Source of the DNA: Bacteroidota bacterium
Lineage (GTDB): Bacteria; Bacteroidota; Bacteroidia; Bacteroidales; VadinHA17
Direction: 5' to 3'
Length of the DNA stretch: 6,682 nt
Assembly: GCA_016868515.1 (NCBI GenBank)
Contig: VGGM01000087.1
Span: 1-6,682, forward strand
A program made the position numbers and the translations under genes. Each line of letters begins with the position of its first letter. The stretch's first letter is position 1. Below are positions 6,263 through 6,682 of the stretch, in pieces. The notes below the pieces were generated by a model. It had not been told where the DNA came from, ran no database searches, and saw only the letters and a program-made list of their open reading frames with translations.

Positions 6263-6682
6263 ATGATAAGCAGACGATTGTTGAGAGTGAAGGCACTGCA
6301 GGTAATCTATGCCTTTAACCGGAAGGAGGGGAATGATCCCTTGACCGCAGATAAGGAACTGGAACTGAGTATCGGCAAGGCTTATGACCTTTATCTCTAT
6401 CTTCTTCTCCTGCTTGTTGAACTCCAGTCGGTTGCCAGGGAGAGGATTGATACGGCCCTGAACAAAAAGATGCCGGCATGGGAGGACCTTCATCCTAACC
6501 GGAGATTTGCTGACAATATCATCCTTGAATGCCTCGGGCTGAGCAAGTCACTGGAGCGTGAGGCCACGCGCAGGGCGGTTACGTGGCATGGGTCGGCGGA
6601 AATATCAAGGGTCCTTTTCGGGCGGATGACAGCATGGCCCGGTTTTGCGGAATACATGAGGTCGCAGGACAACAGTACCGGT
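6263..6682 (+). CDS. nusB: Transcription antitermination factor NusB (N-terminal part)
   Basis: The frame opens at the ATG at 6263 and runs off the right edge after 140 codons. NusB binds boxA RNA together with NusE (ribosomal protein S10) and supports antitermination on rRNA operons. The start ISRRLLRVKALQVIYAF (2-18) is the arginine-rich first helix of the family. It is followed by the Bacteroidetes-type insert with KAYDLYLYLLLLLVEL (38-53) and the DLHPNRRFADN block (74-84). In this phylum NusB is about 300 residues, twice the enterobacterial size, with the classical NusB core in the second half, so the visible part is mainly the N-terminal extension region. No clear Shine-Dalgarno is present (AAGG lies about 14 bases upstream). 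It is divergent from the PUR-like gene across 159 bases. Confidence 0.9.
   Translation, partial: MISRRLLRVKALQVIYAFNRKEGNDPLTADKELELSIGKAYDLYLYLLLLLVELQSVARERIDTALNKKMPAWEDLHPNRRFADNIILECLGLSKSLEREATRRAVTWHGSAEISRVLFGRMTAWPGFAEYMRSQDNSTG

Overview
The window looks like ordinary chromosome from a member of the Bacteroidetes, probably Bacteroidales or a close relative. The main reasons are gene content and promoter style. It carries a DUF3276/PUR-alpha-like gene divergent from a nusB of the long Bacteroidetes type, and an FtsK with the GATGQGKS P-loop. Several gene starts have a TAnnTTTG (-7) box, two of them with an upstream TTTG (-33) box, which is the sigma-ABfr promoter style of this phylum, and Shine-Dalgarno sequences are mostly weak or absent. 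No rRNA, tRNA, CRISPR array, transposase or phage gene was recognised. No gene-free stretch exceeds 300 bases; the longest is 2833-3055.

Layout. (1) Positions 1-2832 are read leftward: a small lipoprotein of the DUF4412/GLPGLI-like type (2140-2832), then the chromosome-segregation motor FtsK (2068 to beyond the left edge). A promoter for ftsK appears to sit in the 71-base gap between them. (2) Positions 3056-5144 are read rightward: carbamate kinase (arcC) and ornithine carbamoyltransferase (argF/arcB). These are separated by a 126-base array of heptamers that fills practically the whole gap and ends flush with the second ATG. (3) Positions 5227-6103 are read leftward: a PUR-alpha-like nucleic-acid-binding protein followed 19 bases later by a DUF456 membrane protein, a likely two-gene operon. 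(4) Position 6263 to the right edge is read rightward: the N-terminal part of the transcription antitermination factor NusB.

How the genes work together. ArcC and the carbamoyltransferase form a metabolic pair. Ornithine carbamoyltransferase can phosphorolyse citrulline to ornithine and carbamoyl phosphate, and carbamate kinase uses carbamoyl phosphate to make ATP, ammonia and CO2. That is the lower half of the arginine deiminase route; no arginine deiminase or antiporter is present here. The other genes are housekeeping or unassigned and are not obviously linked to this pair.

The points most worth a second look are the in-phase heptamer array between arcC and argF, and a perfect 17-base inverted repeat (6144-6160) lying between the -33 and -7 boxes of the PUR-gene promoter, where a repressor site would sit. 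I found no convincing new multi-gene system.
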